A stretch of DNA of 64,000 nt from Streptomyces sp. NRRL S-1022 (GCF_000720135.1 NZ_JOIU01000011.1:310001-374000), one strand, 5' to 3'; shown: positions 37,619 through 46,574, counted from the first letter of the stretch. Numbers and translations are program-made. Notes: generated by a model not told the origin, from the letters alone.

Positions 37619-37822
37619 ACCTGGACCGCCCATGTCGGCCTGTACGCGGAGGAGATCGGCCACACGGGCGAACAACTGGGCAACGCGCCCCAGGTGTTCA
37701 CCCACCGTGCTCTCATCGGCGCCGCGTGCGACCACGACCGCGCCCCGGGCCGGCCAGTCACCGGGGGCGTCCCCCGGGCGGTCACCGTGCGAGCGACCGG
37801 GTCTTTGCCCATGCTGGAGTGA
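37619..37822 (+). pseudogene. C-terminal remnant of a GH15 (glucoamylase/trehalase-like) gene
   Basis: One frame reads [20 protein letters not shown] followed by [20 protein letters not shown], which matches the conserved C-terminal block GLYAEEID..TGEQLGNFPQAFTHLALI of GH15 enzymes. The frame upstream has no homology and no proper start. It occupies part of the 418-bp gap between phosphoketolase and ferredoxin genes, where nothing else is seen. Confidence 0.75.
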
Positions 37823-37850
37823 GGGGGCTGTGACGGCGGAGGAAGTGGTG

Positions 37851-38063
37851 ATGATGCGGACCGTTGTCGACCTCACGCGCTGCCAGGGCTACGCACAGTG
37901 CGTGTTCCTCGCACCGGACATGTTCGAGCTGCACGGCGAGGAGGGACTGCTGTACACCACGGCCGTGCCGGACGACCAGGTGGAACGCGTGCGCCAGGCC
38001 GCGGCGGCGTGTCCGGTGCAGGCGATCCTGCTCGGGGAAGAGGTGAGCATCGGTGTCCGCTGA
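37851..38063 (+). CDS. [3Fe-4S]-type ferredoxin
   Basis: The 70-residue protein has only three cysteines: C11 and C17 in CQGYAQC and C54 in AACPVQA. The missing fourth ligand in the first motif indicates a 3Fe-4S cluster, as in ferredoxins that serve actinobacterial P450s. Two consecutive ATG codons (37851 and 37854) follow a GGAGGAAG site. Its end overlaps the reductase gene by 11 bp, so both are translationally coupled. It is the electron carrier between the reductase and the P450 encoded next. Confidence 0.93.
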   Translation: MMRTVVDLTRCQGYAQCVFLAPDMFELHGEEGLLYTTAVPDDQVERVRQAAAACPVQAILLGEEVSIGVR

Positions 38064-39408
38064 CCTGAAGGACGGCCGGATCGTCATCGTCGGCGCGTCG
38101 CTGGCGGGGCTGCGGGCGGCGGAGACGCTGCGCGAGGAGGGCTTCCACGGTTCACTGACCGTGGTCGGGGACGAACCCTGCGCACCCTACGACCGGCCAC
38201 CGTTGTCCAAGCAGGTGTTGCTCGGCCAGGCGACGGCGGACACCACCGAGCTGCCGATGCGCCGCGATCCGGACGCCGAGTGGCGGCTGGGCGTACGCGC
38301 CACCGGCGTCGATCTGCTGGAGAAACGAGTGCTGCTGGCCGACGGGGACTCGCTTCCGTACGACCGGCTGCTGATCGCCACCGGCACCCGGGCGCGTCCG
38401 TGGCCCAACGCCGACGAGGCCGCTCTGGACGGGGTGTTCACCCTGCGGACCCGCGAGGACGGCGCAGGGCTGGCCGAGCGGCTGGCCGCCGGGCCGGAGC
38501 GGGTGCTGGTGATCGGCGGCGGCTTCACCGGCTCGGAGATCGCTTCCGCCTGCCGGGAGCTGGGGCTGCAGGTCACGGTCGCGGAACGCGGCCCCGCGCC
38601 TCTCGTGGGCGCTCTGGGCGGAACCCTGTCGAAGCTCGCGGCGGTCATGCAGCGCAACCACGGCGTGGATCTGCGCACCGGAGTGACGGTCACCGCCCTG
38701 AACGGCAACGGCGCCTTCACCGGTGCGCAGCTGTCCGACGGTGGCCGCGTCGAGGCGGACGTGTGCGTCGTGGCACTGGGCGCCGTCCGCAACGTCGAGT
38801 GGCTGGCCGACTCCGGGCTGGCGGCGGGCCCGCGCGGGATCGCCTGCGACGCCGGATGCCGCGCGTTCAACATGTACGGAATCGTCACCGACGACGTCTT
38901 CGTCGCCGGCGACGTCTCCCGCTTCCCCCACCCGCTCTTCGGCTACCAGCTGCTCTCTCTGGAACACTGGGGCAACGCCGTCGAGCAGGCCGAGGTGGCG
39001 GCCCACAACATGGTCCATCCCGGGCCGCTGCGGCGCCCGCACCTGGCCGTCCCCGTGTTCTGGTCGACCCAGTTCGGCCTCAACATCAAGTCGGTGGGTG
39101 TGCCCACCTACTCCGACCACGTGGTCATCGCCCAGGGCTCGCTGGAGGCGCGCCGGCTCGCGATGGTGTACGGCTACAAGGGCCGGGTCACCGCCGCGGT
39201 CACCGTCGACATGGCCAAGTCGCTGGAGTACTACCGGCACCTGATCGAGACGGCTGCCCCGTTCCCACCGCCGCCCGGTGCGGCCGACCGGGCGATCGCG
39301 GCCGACGTCGCGATCCCGTCCGACGTACCGGACCCGTCGGTGCTGTCCCACGGCCCGACCGTCGCCCTCACCGGTTACCTTCCCGACCGCCGGCTGACCG
39401 TGGTGTAG
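38053..39408 (+). CDS. FAD-dependent ferredoxin reductase
   Basis: The 451-residue protein has an FAD-binding GASLAGLRAAETL loop near residue 15, an NAD(P)H-binding VLVIGGGFTGSEIASACREL near residue 150, and the FAD-motif TDDVFVAGDVSRFPHPLFG. These mark a putidaredoxin-reductase-like enzyme. It should pass electrons from NAD(P)H to the overlapping ferredoxin. The C-terminal 60 residues are longer than the minimum family core and end PDRRLTVV. The P450 gene follows 31 bp later. Confidence 0.93.
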   Translation: MSADLKDGRIVIVGASLAGLRAAETLREEGFHGSLTVVGDEPCAPYDRPPLSKQVLLGQATADTTELPMRRDPDAEWRLGVRATGVDLLEKRVLLADGDSLPYDRLLIATGTRARPWPNADEAALDGVFTLRTREDGAGLAERLAAGPERVLVIGGGFTGSEIASACRELGLQVTVAERGPAPLVGALGGTLSKLAAVMQRNHGVDLRTGVTVTALNGNGAFTGAQLSDGGRVEADVCVVALGAVRNVEWLADSGLAAGPRGIACDAGCRAFNMYGIVTDDVFVAGDVSRFPHPLFGYQLLSLEHWGNAVEQAEVAAHNMVHPGPLRRPHLAVPVFWSTQFGLNIKSVGVPTYSDHVVIAQGSLEARRLAMVYGYKGRVTAAVTVDMAKSLEYYRHLIETAAPFPPPPGAADRAIAADVAIPSDVPDPSVLSHGPTVALTGYLPDRRLTVV

Positions 39409-39439
39409 ACCACGTACCGCCCGACTGCGAGGAGCCACC

Positions 39440-40624
39440 ATGGCCTCCGAGACCTTGCTGGCACGGATCACCGACTACGCCAGCCGTCCCAACCCGTACC
39501 CGCTGTACGCGGAGCTCCGCGAGGCCGGCCCCGTGGTCCAGCAGACTGACGGCAGCTACCTGATCGGCACCTACCACGAGATCGCCGCCCTGCTCCACGA
39601 CCCGCGGATGAGTGTCGATCCCCGTACCGGCGGTGCCGAAGCGCGGCAGCTGCCGTTCCTGCGGCTCGACGATCCCGAACACCACCGGCAGCGCACCCTG
39701 GCCATGCGGCCCTTCGGCCCGCCCCACAGCCCACACCGCGTCGACGGCATGCGTGACGAGATCGACCAGATCACCAAGGAGCTGCTGGCCGCCTTCCAGG
39801 CGGGCGAGCGGATCGATCTCGTCGACGACTTCGCCTACCCGCTGCCCGTCACCGTCATCTGCCGGCTGCTCGGTGTGCCGCGCGAGGACGAACCGCGGTT
39901 CCGGGCCTGGTCCGACGCCCTCGTCGCCGCCGCCGACGTCCGGCCCGACGCGGACATCACCGAGACGGACACGGCCGGGCGCCAAGCCCAGGCGGAGATG
40001 GGCGGATACCTGCTGAGCCTCGCCGAAGAGCGCCGCGGCAACCCGAGCGACGACATGCTCTCCGCGTTCGTCAACGAGCCGGATCCTGGCCTGCGGCTCA
40101 CCGACCAGGAACTCGCGGAGACGGCCGTGCTCCTGCTCATCGCGGGTCACGAGACCACGGTCAACCTGATCACCAACGGGGTGCTCACGCTCCTGCGCCA
40201 GCCCGAACATCTGGACCACCTGCGCCGCGAACCCGATGTGCTGCCCAGAGCGGTGGAGGAACTGCTCCGCTACGAACCCCCGGTCCACATGCGCGAACGC
40301 ATCCCCCACACCGACATGGACATCGCCGGCACCCCCGTCCCCCGAGGAGCGTCCGTCATCCTGGCGCTGGCGTCCGGCAACCGCGACCCCAAGCGGTTCC
40401 ACGATCCCGACCGGTTCGACCCCACCCGCCCCGACAACCAGCACCTCGGCTTCGGCAGTGGCATCCATCTCTGCTACGGCGGCCCCCTCGCCCGCCTGGA
40501 GGCACAGGCCGCACTCGGTGCGCTGCTCCCGTACCTCGGTACGGCACGCCTGGTCGAGGACCCGCCCCCGTACCGGCAGAACGCCATGCTCCGGGGCCCC
40601 CGTCACCTCCCGATCCAGCTGTGA
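39440..40624 (+). CDS. Cytochrome P450
   Basis: The 394-residue soluble P450 carries the I-helix oxygen-binding motif AGHETT (235-240), the ExxR pair (E274-R277) and the heme loop FGSGIHLCYGGPLARLE with Cys345 as the axial ligand. It resembles the bacterial CYP105/CYP107-like class. It is the last gene of a ferredoxin–reductase–P450 operon, so the electron chain is complete locally. The substrate is unknown. A ribosome site GAGGAG precedes the ATG. A strong terminator follows at 40671-40714. Confidence 0.95.
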   Translation: MASETLLARITDYASRPNPYPLYAELREAGPVVQQTDGSYLIGTYHEIAALLHDPRMSVDPRTGGAEARQLPFLRLDDPEHHRQRTLAMRPFGPPHSPHRVDGMRDEIDQITKELLAAFQAGERIDLVDDFAYPLPVTVICRLLGVPREDEPRFRAWSDALVAAADVRPDADITETDTAGRQAQAEMGGYLLSLAEERRGNPSDDMLSAFVNEPDPGLRLTDQELAETAVLLLIAGHETTVNLITNGVLTLLRQPEHLDHLRREPDVLPRAVEELLRYEPPVHMRERIPHTDMDIAGTPVPRGASVILALASGNRDPKRFHDPDRFDPTRPDNQHLGFGSGIHLCYGGPLARLEAQAALGALLPYLGTARLVEDPPPYRQNAMLRGPRHLPIQL

Positions 40625-40649
40625 GGTCCGGCCCGGTCACGCGCCTTGC

Positions 40650-40714
40650 TAGACTGTGGGCAGCAAGCGAGCCTCCTCGGCGCGGATTCCGATCCGCCCT
40701 GGGGAGGCTTTTTT
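40650..40714 (+). terminator. Compound hairpin with T-run, preceded by a -10 box
   Basis: GCCTCC (40671-40676) pairs with GGAGGC (40703-40708), followed by six T residues (40709-40714). An inner stem is GCGGAT (40682-40687) with ATCCGC (40692-40697). This is a textbook intrinsic terminator for the P450 operon. A TAGACT -10-like box at 40650-40655 just ahead means that a short separate RNA or an attenuated leader for the next gene is also possible. Confidence 0.75.
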
Positions 40715-40779
40715 CATGTCCGAGGCCCCGAGGCCCCCCCGGTGCCTTGTCCCCCAGCCCTCAGGAGGAGAGCCCTGCC

Positions 40780-41724
40780 ATGAGCTCACAGCAGACCACA
40801 GCAGCAGCAGCCGGAACGTGGCAACTGGGTGATCTGATGGTCAACCGCGTCGGGTTCGGCGCGATGCGCCTGACGGGTACCGCGCCCTTCGGCCGTGGCG
40901 TGCCGCGTGACCGCGAGCAGTCGGTCGGCGTGCTCCGGCGGGCGGTCGAACTCGGCGTGAACCACATCGACACCGCCTCGTACTACTTCTCGGCGACGTG
41001 CTCCGCCAACGAGCTGATCAACCGGGCGCTGGCGCCCTACCCGGAGGACCTGGTCATCGCCACCAAGGTGTGGCCGGGCCGGGATCCTTCGGGCGCGTGG
41101 TGGTGGGCCGCTCCGGACCAGTTGCGCGGACAGGTCGAGGAAAACCTCCGCCAACTCGGCCGCGAGCACCTGGACGTGGTGAACCTGCGCGTGCCACCGA
41201 GCCGACAGGACGGATCGATCAGCGAGCACTTCGGTGCCTTGGCCGAGCTGCGCGACGCCGGGCTGATCCGCCACCTCGGCATCTCCAACGTGACGTCCGG
41301 GCAGCTGACCGAGGCCCTCGCCATCGCACCGGTCGTCTGCGTGCAGAACTCGTACGGGATCGGCGCGGCGAGCGAGGACCGGGCGCTCCTCCGGCTCTGC
41401 GGTGAACTCGGCCTCGCTCACGTCCCGTTCTTCGCCATCGCAGGTCCCGGCCGCGAGGCCGGTCCGGCTCCCGGCGACAGCGCGGAGGTGTGCGCCGTCG
41501 CCCGCGCGCACGGCGTGTCCCCCGCCCAGGTGCGGCTGGCCTGGACCTTGCAGCAAGGACCGCACGTGCTGGCGATTCCGGGGACCGGCGACCCGGACCA
41601 CCTCGAACAGAATGTGGCCGCCGGGGCGTTGCGGCTCACGGAGGAGGAGCTGGCACGCCTCACCTCGCTGCGACCGGCCGCCGCACGGCGGTCCGTGGAA
41701 CCCCGGAACGAGGTTCCGACCTGA
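40780..41724 (+). CDS. Aldo/keto reductase family protein lacking the catalytic His
   Basis: The ATG at 40780 has an AGGAGGAG site and gives 314 residues. The AKR barrel motifs are present: NRVGFGAMRLTG, HIDTASYYF (Asp64, Tyr69), IATKVWPGR (Lys96). The strand where the fourth catalytic residue normally sits reads DVVNLRVPP, so Arg137 stands in place of His. The C-terminal half (GISNVTSGQL, QNSYGIG, LAIPGTGDPDHLEQN) is normal. Activity may be altered or directed to other substrates. It is convergent with the next AKR gene, with one base between stops. Confidence 0.9.
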   Translation: MSSQQTTAAAAGTWQLGDLMVNRVGFGAMRLTGTAPFGRGVPRDREQSVGVLRRAVELGVNHIDTASYYFSATCSANELINRALAPYPEDLVIATKVWPGRDPSGAWWWAAPDQLRGQVEENLRQLGREHLDVVNLRVPPSRQDGSISEHFGALAELRDAGLIRHLGISNVTSGQLTEALAIAPVVCVQNSYGIGAASEDRALLRLCGELGLAHVPFFAIAGPGREAGPAPGDSAEVCAVARAHGVSPAQVRLAWTLQQGPHVLAIPGTGDPDHLEQNVAAGALRLTEEELARLTSLRPAAARRSVEPRNEVPT

Positions 41725-41725
41725 T

Positions 41726-42610
41726 TCAGCGCGGCAGTTGCTGGTCGAGCTGTGTCAGCTCCGCCTCGCTCAGTTCCAGTCGCGCGGCTCGGGCCGAGTC
41801 GGTGATGGAGGCGGGACGGCTTGCTCCCGGCACGGGGATGACCGCTGGGGAGCGGGTGAGCAGCCAGGCCAAGGCGACCTGTTGTGGGCTGACCCCGCGC
41901 TCGGCTGCGATGCGGTGGTAGGCGGTGCCCGCCGAGGCCGGGCCGGAGGGGCCGTCGAGGGAACTGCGCGAGAGGCCACCCAGGGGGCTCCAGGGCAGGA
42001 AGGCCAGGCCGAGTTCGGTACTCAGGTGCAGCTGGGGTTCGCTGTCCCGGACGGCGGGTGAGTACTGGTTCTGTACGGAGACGAGTCCGTCGCCCAGGAT
42101 CGAGTGCGCCTCGTGGATCTGGGTGACGGTGACGTTGGAGATGCCGGCGGCGCGGATCGTGCCGGCGTCGAGGAGTTCGCGCAGGGCGCCGACGGACTCC
42201 GACCAGGGCACGGTGGGGTCCGGCTTGTGCAGTTGGTACAGGCCGATCGCGTCGACGCCCAGCCGCTTGGCGGAGGCTTCGGCGGCGCGCTTGAGGTGTT
42301 CCGGTGTGCCGGTGACGGTCCAGCTGCCGTCGCCGGGCCTGCCGCGGCCGCCCTTGGTGGCGATCAGCACACCGGAGGTGTCGCCGCCGTACCGGGCCAG
42401 CGCGCGGGCGATCAGCAGCTCGTTGTGGCCTGCCTCGCCGGCGTGCCAGTGGTAGCTGTCGGCGGTGTCGATGAGCGTGACGCCGGCGTCGAGGGCGGCG
42501 TGGAGGGTGGCGATGGCGCGCCCCTCGTCCGGCCGGTGCTCGATGGACAGTGGCATGGCGCCCAGACCGATGGCGCTGACGGTCGTGTCTCCGACGGTGC
42601 GGTGCTGCAT
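41726..42610 (-). CDS. Aldo/keto reductase
   Basis: The 294-residue protein has the complete AKR tetrad pattern: LIDTADSYHWHAG (Asp, Tyr), LIATKGGRGRPGDG (Lys) and IGLYQLHKPDP (His), then GISNVTVTQI and VIPVPGASRPASI. It should reduce aldehydes or ketones with NADPH. It lies 14 bp downstream of the epimerase gene at 42625 and is probably in the same operon. The LysR gene at 43637 is divergent from that pair. Confidence 0.92.
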   Translation of the reverse strand: MQHRTVGDTTVSAIGLGAMPLSIEHRPDEGRAIATLHAALDAGVTLIDTADSYHWHAGEAGHNELLIARALARYGGDTSGVLIATKGGRGRPGDGSWTVTGTPEHLKRAAEASAKRLGVDAIGLYQLHKPDPTVPWSESVGALRELLDAGTIRAAGISNVTVTQIHEAHSILGDGLVSVQNQYSPAVRDSEPQLHLSTELGLAFLPWSPLGGLSRSSLDGPSGPASAGTAYHRIAAERGVSPQQVALAWLLTRSPAVIPVPGASRPASITDSARAARLELSEAELTQLDQQLPR

Positions 42611-42624
42611 GGGGGTCGTGTTCC

Positions 42625-43566
42625 TTACTGAGCCGGGGTGGTGGATGCGGTGAGGGCTTCGGCGACGGCGCCGGGCAGCCAGTCCTCGACGCGGGAGAAC
42701 GTGAAACCCAGTTCTTTCGCACGGGTGTTGTTCATGGCGTAGTGGCGGTCGAAGGAGAACGGCGATGCCGGCTCACCCGCGCTGACCACTCGGTAGGCGG
42801 GCGTACGGCCGGCTTGTGCGGCGACGATCGTGGCGAGGTCGCGTACGTCGAGCAGGCCGTCGGAGCAGGCGTTGACCGGGCCGCCGAATTCGGTCCCGGT
42901 GGATGCCCACAGGAGTAGACCGGCCAGTTCCGCCCAGTGGATGAACACCGTGGGCAGGGCCTCCGCGTGCACGGCGATCTGTTCTCCCCTGCGGATGCGC
43001 TCGGTGTAGTGCGCCAGTCGGCCGGTGAACTCCCGCGTGCCGCCGCCGAGCACGTGCGCGCTGCGTACCGAGGCGAACGTGAAGCCACCGGCCTGGGTGA
43101 AGACGGCCTCGGCCTGGCGTTTGCCCTCGGCGTAGTGCGCCTCCAGGTATGCCTCGTCGTGCCACGGCAGGTCCGTCGCCACCGACCAGGAGGCCGGGTC
43201 CACGTTCTCCTCCGGTACCGGGGTGCTGGCCGGCACGGCCGGGAGCGCGGCGGTCGCCGGGTCGTAGACCTCGATCGTGGAGGTCATGACGTAGCGCCTG
43301 GTGCGGCCGGCGAAGGCGCGTGCGGCGATCGCGGCCTGCACGGGTGTGTAGCAGATCTGGTCGACCACCGTGTCGAAGGTGCGGGAGCCGAGCGCGGCGA
43401 CGAGAGATGCCTCGTCGTCGCGGTCGGCGACCAGGTGCTCGACACCGGCGGGCGGCCGGGTGGAGCCGCGGTTGAGGACGGTGACCTGGTGGCCGGCGGC
43501 GTGCAGGCGTTCGACGAGGAGCTTTCCGAAGTACCGGCTTCCGCCGATGACGCAGATCCTTTGCAT
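42625..43566 (-). CDS. NAD-dependent epimerase/dehydratase (atypical SDR)
   Basis: The 313-residue protein opens with the Rossmann loop MQRICVIGGSRYFGKLLVER and shows TVLNRGSTRPPAG, RYVMTSTIEVYDP and YAEGKRQAEAVF, the Tyr-x3-Lys pair being shifted as in atypical extended SDRs close to CSP41/isoflavone-reductase-like proteins. Binding of NAD(P) is clear, but the reaction is not. It is divergent from a LysR gene, which probably regulates it and the aldo/keto reductase after it. Confidence 0.85.
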   Translation of the reverse strand: MQRICVIGGSRYFGKLLVERLHAAGHQVTVLNRGSTRPPAGVEHLVADRDDEASLVAALGSRTFDTVVDQICYTPVQAAIAARAFAGRTRRYVMTSTIEVYDPATAALPAVPASTPVPEENVDPASWSVATDLPWHDEAYLEAHYAEGKRQAEAVFTQAGGFTFASVRSAHVLGGGTREFTGRLAHYTERIRRGEQIAVHAEALPTVFIHWAELAGLLLWASTGTEFGGPVNACSDGLLDVRDLATIVAAQAGRTPAYRVVSAGEPASPFSFDRHYAMNNTRAKELGFTFSRVEDWLPGAVAEALTASTTPAQ

Positions 43567-43636
43567 GCCTCCACCCTGGAGGCCTACTGTCTTCAGCAGA
43601 AGTGGCGGCTTACTGGAAGCGCGTTAAGGAAAACTG

Positions 43637-44539
43637 TTGATCGATGTGCAGCGGCTTCGCGTCCTGCGGGCGGTGGCGGACCACGGCAGCTTCAGCAAGG
43701 CGGCTACGGCTCTCCACCTCACCCCCTCCGCCGTCTCCCAGCACATAGCGGTGCTGGAACGCAGCCTGGGGGCCCAGGTCGTGGCGCGCAGCACGCGCGG
43801 GGTCGCCCTCACTCCGGCCGGCCAGATCATGGTCGGAGCCGCCGAGTCCGTCGCGGCGGAGCTGGCACAGGCGAAACAGCAGGTCGAGCAGCTCAGTACG
43901 GGCCGTGCACAGCTCACCGTCGCCACCTTCAGCAGCGGTGGGCGGCACCTGCTGCCCGGCGCGATCCCGCGGTTCATGGCGGCCCGTCCCGGCACCCTGC
44001 TCCACGTCAGGGAGGGCGAACCCGAGCACACTCTGCCCCTGGTCCGCCAGGGCGCCGTCGACCTCGCTCTCGCCTACCACTTCGACGGCCCGCTGCCCTT
44101 GGGACCTGGCCCGAGCTCCGGCCTGCAGTGGGTCTCCCTCCAGGAGGATCCTTTGCACGTCGTCCTGCCGGAGGGGCATCGGCTCGCCGGCCGGGAGTCG
44201 CTCGACCTCGCCGAACTGGCAGCCGAGCCCTGGGTACTCGGATGCCTCAAGACCGAGGCGTACCTGCGCCGCTACGCCGAGCGCATGGGCTTCGAACCGG
44301 AAGTGCGCGGCACCACCACCGACTACTTTTTCGCGCGCTCACTCGTCGCCGCGGGTGTGGGCATCTCGCTCATCCCTTCCATCACGCTCGTCCCGGCGGT
44401 ACCGGGGGTGCACACCGTCCCGGTCGAGCCGCCGACTCCGAGCCGGCACATAGGCGTTGCCACGATCCGCCGGCGCGGCGACCAGCCACTCGTCGCGATG
44501 TTCGTCCAGGCCCTTCGCGAGCAGGCGCTGCACCACTGA
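43637..44539 (+). CDS. LysR family transcriptional regulator (next to epimerase/AKR)
   Basis: The TTG at 43637, with an AAGGAAA site, gives 300 residues. The HTH is DHGSFSKAATALHLTPSAVS followed by QHIAVLERSLGAQ; the C-terminal effector domain follows (LTVATFSSGGRHLLPGAIPR ... GVGISLIPSI). It is divergent from the epimerase–AKR pair with a 70-bp spacer and likely controls it. It is convergent with the membrane protein gene at 44554. Confidence 0.9.
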   Translation: MIDVQRLRVLRAVADHGSFSKAATALHLTPSAVSQHIAVLERSLGAQVVARSTRGVALTPAGQIMVGAAESVAAELAQAKQQVEQLSTGRAQLTVATFSSGGRHLLPGAIPRFMAARPGTLLHVREGEPEHTLPLVRQGAVDLALAYHFDGPLPLGPGPSSGLQWVSLQEDPLHVVLPEGHRLAGRESLDLAELAAEPWVLGCLKTEAYLRRYAERMGFEPEVRGTTTDYFFARSLVAAGVGISLIPSITLVPAVPGVHTVPVEPPTPSRHIGVATIRRRGDQPLVAMFVQALREQALHH

Positions 44540-44553
44540 CGAGCCGCTCGCCG

Positions 44554-45621
44554 TCAATCCGCGGTCGTACGGCGTTTCGTCGCCCCATACCTCTTCAGGG
44601 GTGTTTCTTCCGCGTCCGACCGGTAGGCCGCGAGCAGCAGGGGCCGATAGGTGGATTCGCTGACCTTGCTCTTCCTGCGCAGGATCAGGGACTTGGTGTC
44701 GACCCCCGTGCTGAACCCGAACATCAGGGGCGCGTCGTCCCGGTGCTGGAAGACACCGCCCTGGTTCCTGAAGAAGTGCACGCCCAGGGTCTTCTCCGGC
44801 AGCAGTTCCCGCGCGTAGTAGTCGACACGTGCGGTGTTGATGACGGGATCGCTGCCCTCGGCCAGGTGGACGAGGCACAGGGGGTCCTCCACCACGGCAA
44901 GGAGCTTGCACAGCTCTCTTTTCGCCTCTGCGTGCCCGCTTCCCTTCACGTCGTACGGGGGCAGGACCACCGTGAGCCGCTCCAGTCGCTGCAGTTCCAC
45001 GATCTTGCGGACCTCCCACCACGTGGACGTACGGATCTCCTGGTACGGCGGGAGGATCAGGACGATCGAGTGTGCGGCCTCGACGAGGCGGGCGACCGGC
45101 TCCTTCCACGCGGTGTGCTCGGCCCGCATGTAGACGAGGCCGCCGGGGGCCAGGGCGAGACCGGGGTCGACCACCGCGTACGCCTCGGAGGCGAACGTGT
45201 CGGACCAGGCTCTGGAGACCACCTGTTCCATGGTCGAGGTGACCTTCATCCCGCCCAGGGCCAGCGAACGCCGTCCCCTTCCGCTGCGGACGATGATGTG
45301 TCCGGCGGACCCGAAGGGGCGCAGGATCAGGCAGTACCGCGCCCCGGAGGCGACCAGGTCCGGTGCGACGTCACCGATCTCCTTGATGCGGATGCGCAGG
45401 GTGAAGCGCACCAGCCACACCATCCGGAACACGCCGACGGTGAAGAGGGTCAGCACCAGTAACGGCAGGACCACGGGGCCGCCGTCGGCGACCAGCACAC
45501 CGAGGAACAGCAGCAGCGCGACATTGAAGAGCCCGAAGCAGCCGATGTTGCGCCACAGCCGCAGACCGACAGCCCATGTTCCGGTTTCCCTTTGAGGACC
45601 GCGTGGCTTCGTTCCGGACAT
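44554..45621 (-). CDS. Two-helix membrane protein with TIR/SLOG-like cytosolic domain (LRPF / WWE), candidate effector 1
   Basis: ATG 45621 with a GGGAGGGG site gives 355 residues. Two membrane helices (about 27-45 and 49-71) are followed by a cytosolic alpha/beta domain. It contains CLILRPFG (LRPF 100-103), VVDPGLALAPGGLVYM, HSIVLILPPYQEIRTSTWWE (WWE 201-203) and RLTVVLPPYDV. The strand-loop-WxE-helix order resembles the catalytic region of TIR domains, and the same order recurs in the gene at 47147. It is the last of four same-strand genes that include a SLOG protein. No named family was recognised; an NAD-cleaving or nucleotide-sensing role is inference. Confidence 0.75.
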   Translation of the reverse strand: MSGTKPRGPQRETGTWAVGLRLWRNIGCFGLFNVALLLFLGVLVADGGPVVLPLLVLTLFTVGVFRMVWLVRFTLRIRIKEIGDVAPDLVASGARYCLILRPFGSAGHIIVRSGRGRRSLALGGMKVTSTMEQVVSRAWSDTFASEAYAVVDPGLALAPGGLVYMRAEHTAWKEPVARLVEAAHSIVLILPPYQEIRTSTWWEVRKIVELQRLERLTVVLPPYDVKGSGHAEAKRELCKLLAVVEDPLCLVHLAEGSDPVINTARVDYYARELLPEKTLGVHFFRNQGGVFQHRDDAPLMFGFSTGVDTKSLILRRKSKVSESTYRPLLLAAYRSDAEETPLKRYGATKRRTTAD

Positions 45622-45979
45622 GGGGTCATCCCCTCCCCCGACGGGACGCGGCGACTGCACCGGATCCGGCCCGGCGAGGTCCCGCACGAGCCTACCCAGC
45701 GCGGGGTGACCCGTGCCGTGGAACGCCGATTGTAGGACTGGACGCGGCATGTGGAAACGGGCGCGGGACAGCCGGCGGGGTCGAGCACGGGGATGAACAC
45801 TTCAGGGTCCCGGGCTACCACTGCGGGGCTCCAGCCGTGAGGCCTACCCTCGGGCCGGCGGCGGTGACGCGTCGTCGCGTCCTGTCCTCCCCGCGATGCT
45901 CCCCAACGGCGGGAGGCGGGGCGGCCGTTCGCCCATGTCTGCCTGACGACCGCTGGCTCGGGGCCCCGCGGTCGGCCGG
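45622..45979. other. Spacer inside the SLOG membrane module
   Basis: These 358 bases hold no supported gene. A GGGAGGGG ribosome site lies at the left end for the gene at 45621. The size means that this last gene may have its own promoter. Confidence 0.4.
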
Positions 45980-46471
45980 TCAGCCGGTCCGGCGGGCTGC
46001 TTCGGGCCACACCACGTCCACGGGTATTCCCTGTGCCCGTGCCCGCAGGACCACGTCCGCCGTGCCTCCGCCCTTTCCGCTGGGCGGCTCCCCGTTCCAG
46101 ACGGCCACGAGTCGGTCGGCGTGTTCCAGGAGAGCTGCGTTGGCGGCGTCGTAGGCGGCGCGGTCCGCCGTCTCGTGCGGCATCACCACGACCTCGTCGG
46201 CGGCTTCGACGAGGTGGTCGAAGAGGGGCGCGTGGCGGGGGTCGACCACGGTGCGGCGGTAGTCGCGGGAGGGGATGATCGCGATCAGCCGTCCGCCGTT
46301 GGCCAGCACGGACTGGGCGAACACCGAGTCGGAGCCCTCGGCGATGCACGACACGCCGACGAGTGAGCCGTCGCGGGCGTACCGCCGGAGCAGTGCGTCC
46401 AGGGCGGCACGGATCGCGGGGACGCCCTCCGCGGCCAGATCCATGTGTCCGGTCACCGCGATGGTTGTCAT
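45980..46471 (-). CDS. SLOG-domain nucleotide-binding protein
   Basis: The 163-residue Rossmann-like protein begins MTTIAVTGHMDL, has GVSCIAEGSDSVFAQSVL (residues 39-56) and ends with LVAVWNGEPPSGKGGGTADV (121-140) and IPVDVVWP. The TGH, AEGSD and WNG...GGTAD motifs are those of SLOG/LOG-like domains, which bind or cleave nucleotide ligands. In many bacteria stand-alone SLOG proteins are paired with SLATT membrane effectors in predicted conflict systems, which matches the neighbour at 46575. A TAGGAT -10 box and a good ribosome site precede it. Confidence 0.85.
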   Translation of the reverse strand: MTTIAVTGHMDLAAEGVPAIRAALDALLRRYARDGSLVGVSCIAEGSDSVFAQSVLANGGRLIAIIPSRDYRRTVVDPRHAPLFDHLVEAADEVVVMPHETADRAAYDAANAALLEHADRLVAVWNGEPPSGKGGGTADVVLRARAQGIPVDVVWPEAARRTG

Positions 46472-46574
46472 GGACCGTCCCCTTCATCTAGTCAGGGGGG
46501 ATCCTATCCACCGCGGGCCCGGGCACCGTCCGTGCCACCGGACGGCACGCTCACCCCATCACGACGTCACCCTG

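Noticed and set aside
45576..46154. 192-residue plus-strand frame in the SLOG module spacer
   Set aside because: It overlaps the SLOG and 45621 genes on the other strand and shows no motif; it is probably a shadow.
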